NCBI RefSeq assembly: GCF_000758825.1
Contig: NZ_JRMX01000015.1
Span: 124,001 to 188,000, forward strand
Direction: 5' to 3'
From: Arcanobacterium sp. S3PF19
GTDB taxonomy: Bacteria; Actinomycetota; Actinomycetes; Actinomycetales; Actinomycetaceae
DNA length: 64,000 bases
Part shown: in pieces, positions 63,154 through 64,000 of the stretch
How positions within the stretch are numbered: position 1 is the first letter of the stretch
Layout of the letters: every line of letters starts with the position of its first letter
Notes under the pieces: generated by a model
Database searches by the model: none
What the model was told of the DNA's origin: nothing
What the model saw: the letters and a program-made list of their open reading frames with translations, nothing else
Position numbers and translations under genes: made by a program

Positions 63154-64000
63154 TCAGCCGCGCGTCAGCTTTCTGTATACGGAAGCCGAGGAACGCACTG
63201 CCTCAGGTCCCAGCCGCTGCGCTTTGTTCTTTTCGTACATCTCGAAATTGCCTTCAAACCAATACCAGTTATCGGGCTTTTCGGCAGTTCCCTCCCATGC
63301 CAGAATATGCGTGGCAATTCGGTCAAGGAACCAGCGGTCGTGGGTAATAACTACCGCACACCCGGGGAAATTAAGCAGCGCATTTTCCAAAGATCCGAGG
63401 GTTTCCACATCCAGATCATTCGTCGGCTCGTCAAGCAGAATCAGATTTCCGCCCTTTTTCAGAGTAAGCGCCAGATTTAACCGATTCCGCTCACCGCCGG
63501 AAAGCACCCCGGCCGGCTTCTGCTGGTCCGCGCCCTTAAAGCCGAAAGCAGAGACATACGCACGGGAAGGCATTTCCGTATTGCCGACCTTTATGTAATC
63601 CAAACCGTCGGAGACAACCTCCCACAGTGTTTTTTGCGGATCGATTCCCGCGCGCGTCTGATCCACATAGGAGATTTTTACGGTTTCGCCGATTTTCAGT
63701 TCCCCTCCGTCGAGCGGCTCCAAACCGACGATAGTTTTGAACAGCGTGGTTTTTCCCACGCCGTTCGGCCCGATAATCCCCACTATTCCGTTTCTCGGCA
63801 GCGAAAACGACAGACCGCCGATCAGCGAACGGCCGTCGAATCCTTTTTGCAGATTATGCGCCTCAATCACCGTGCTGCCCAGACGCGGGCCCGGCGGAAT
63901 CTGAATTTCCTCGAAATCAAGCTTTTGCGCACGTTCGGCCTCTGCCGCCATTTCCTCGTAACGCTGCAGACGCGCTTTTGATTTCGCCTGCCTGCCCTTT
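63154..64000 (-). CDS. ettA: EttA, ABC-F translational throttle ATPase (C-terminal part, cut by window edge)
   Basis: The frame continues past the right edge; 282 codons are visible. They begin in the linker KGRQAKSKARLQRYEEMAAE, the P-site tRNA interaction motif region typical of EttA, followed by FEEIQIPPGPRLGSTVIE. The second ABC domain has Walker A GPNGVGKTT, the LSGGERNRLNLALTL signature and LLDEPTNDLDVETLGSLENA with DHRWFLDRI. WYWFEGNFEMYEKNKAQRLG near the end is characteristic of EttA. It binds the ribosomal E site and gates early elongation by ATP/ADP ratio. The first ABC domain is outside the window. Confidence 0.93.
   Translation of the reverse strand, partial: KGRQAKSKARLQRYEEMAAEAERAQKLDFEEIQIPPGPRLGSTVIEAHNLQKGFDGRSLIGGLSFSLPRNGIVGIIGPNGVGKTTLFKTIVGLEPLDGGELKIGETVKISYVDQTRAGIDPQKTLWEVVSDGLDYIKVGNTEMPSRAYVSAFGFKGADQQKPAGVLSGGERNRLNLALTLKKGGNLILLDEPTNDLDVETLGSLENALLNFPGCAVVITHDRWFLDRIATHILAWEGTAEKPDNWYWFEGNFEMYEKNKAQRLGPEAVRSSASVYRKLTRG

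Overview
The window reads as chromosome of an actinobacterium, most likely a member of the Actinomycetales/Actinomycetaceae; the genus cannot be fixed from sequence alone. Supporting this are a fairly high GC content, several GTG/TTG starts, paired clpP1-clpP2 next to clpX and tig, a eukaryote-like (type 2) IleRS preceded by an actinobacterial-style translational T-box, the coproporphyrin-dependent heme route ending in HemQ, and sortase substrates with LPKTG, MPNTG and LARTG motifs.

Layout. 1-10.1 kb (minus strand): T-box - ileS - folC - ndk - smc - small membrane protein - ftsY (cut by the left edge). 10.2-20.2 kb: a divergent heme locus, hemA-hemH-hemQ leftward and hemE-hemY-hemC-hemD-hemB-hemL rightward, which together cover every step from glutamyl-tRNA to heme b. 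20.2-27 kb: kup, valS and a long-chain acyl-CoA ligase. 27-33 kb (minus): an LPKTG surface protein under a promoter with a 12-G tract, then clpX, clpP2, clpP1 and tig. 33.5-34.6 kb: a glycerophosphodiester phosphodiesterase, tRNA-Pro(UGG) and tRNA-Gly(UCC).

34.6-37.4 kb is an accessory pocket just after tRNA-Gly. It holds a secreted cationic protein with a small membrane protein behind it (toxin/immunity-like), a doubly frameshifted XRE regulator and another broken gene. 37.5-44.9 kb encodes two large surface proteins on the minus strand: an 1800-residue subtilisin-type peptidase with a LARTG anchor, and a DUF285/BspA-like protein with an MPNTG anchor and a second poly-G promoter. 45-51.3 kb: glpD, a DUF1540 cysteine-rich small protein behind a DtxR-like iron box, cycA, putP and rpmF. 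51.6-64 kb: yigZ, cysK-cysE, rpiB, pepO, pepN, malQ, tesB and ettA (cut by the right edge).

The most striking signals are these. (1) Two sortase-anchored protein genes have poly-G tracts placed between the -35 and -10 elements, the architecture of phase-variable promoters. (2) There is a secreted cationic protein/small membrane protein pair under an operator-flanked promoter. (3) Two copies of a 66-nt inverted-repeat element lie 25 kb apart. (4) A DtxR-type box precedes a cysteine-rich DUF1540 gene. (5) Trigger factor carries an unusual C-terminal extension. All functional statements rest on reading motifs by eye; no database search was run.
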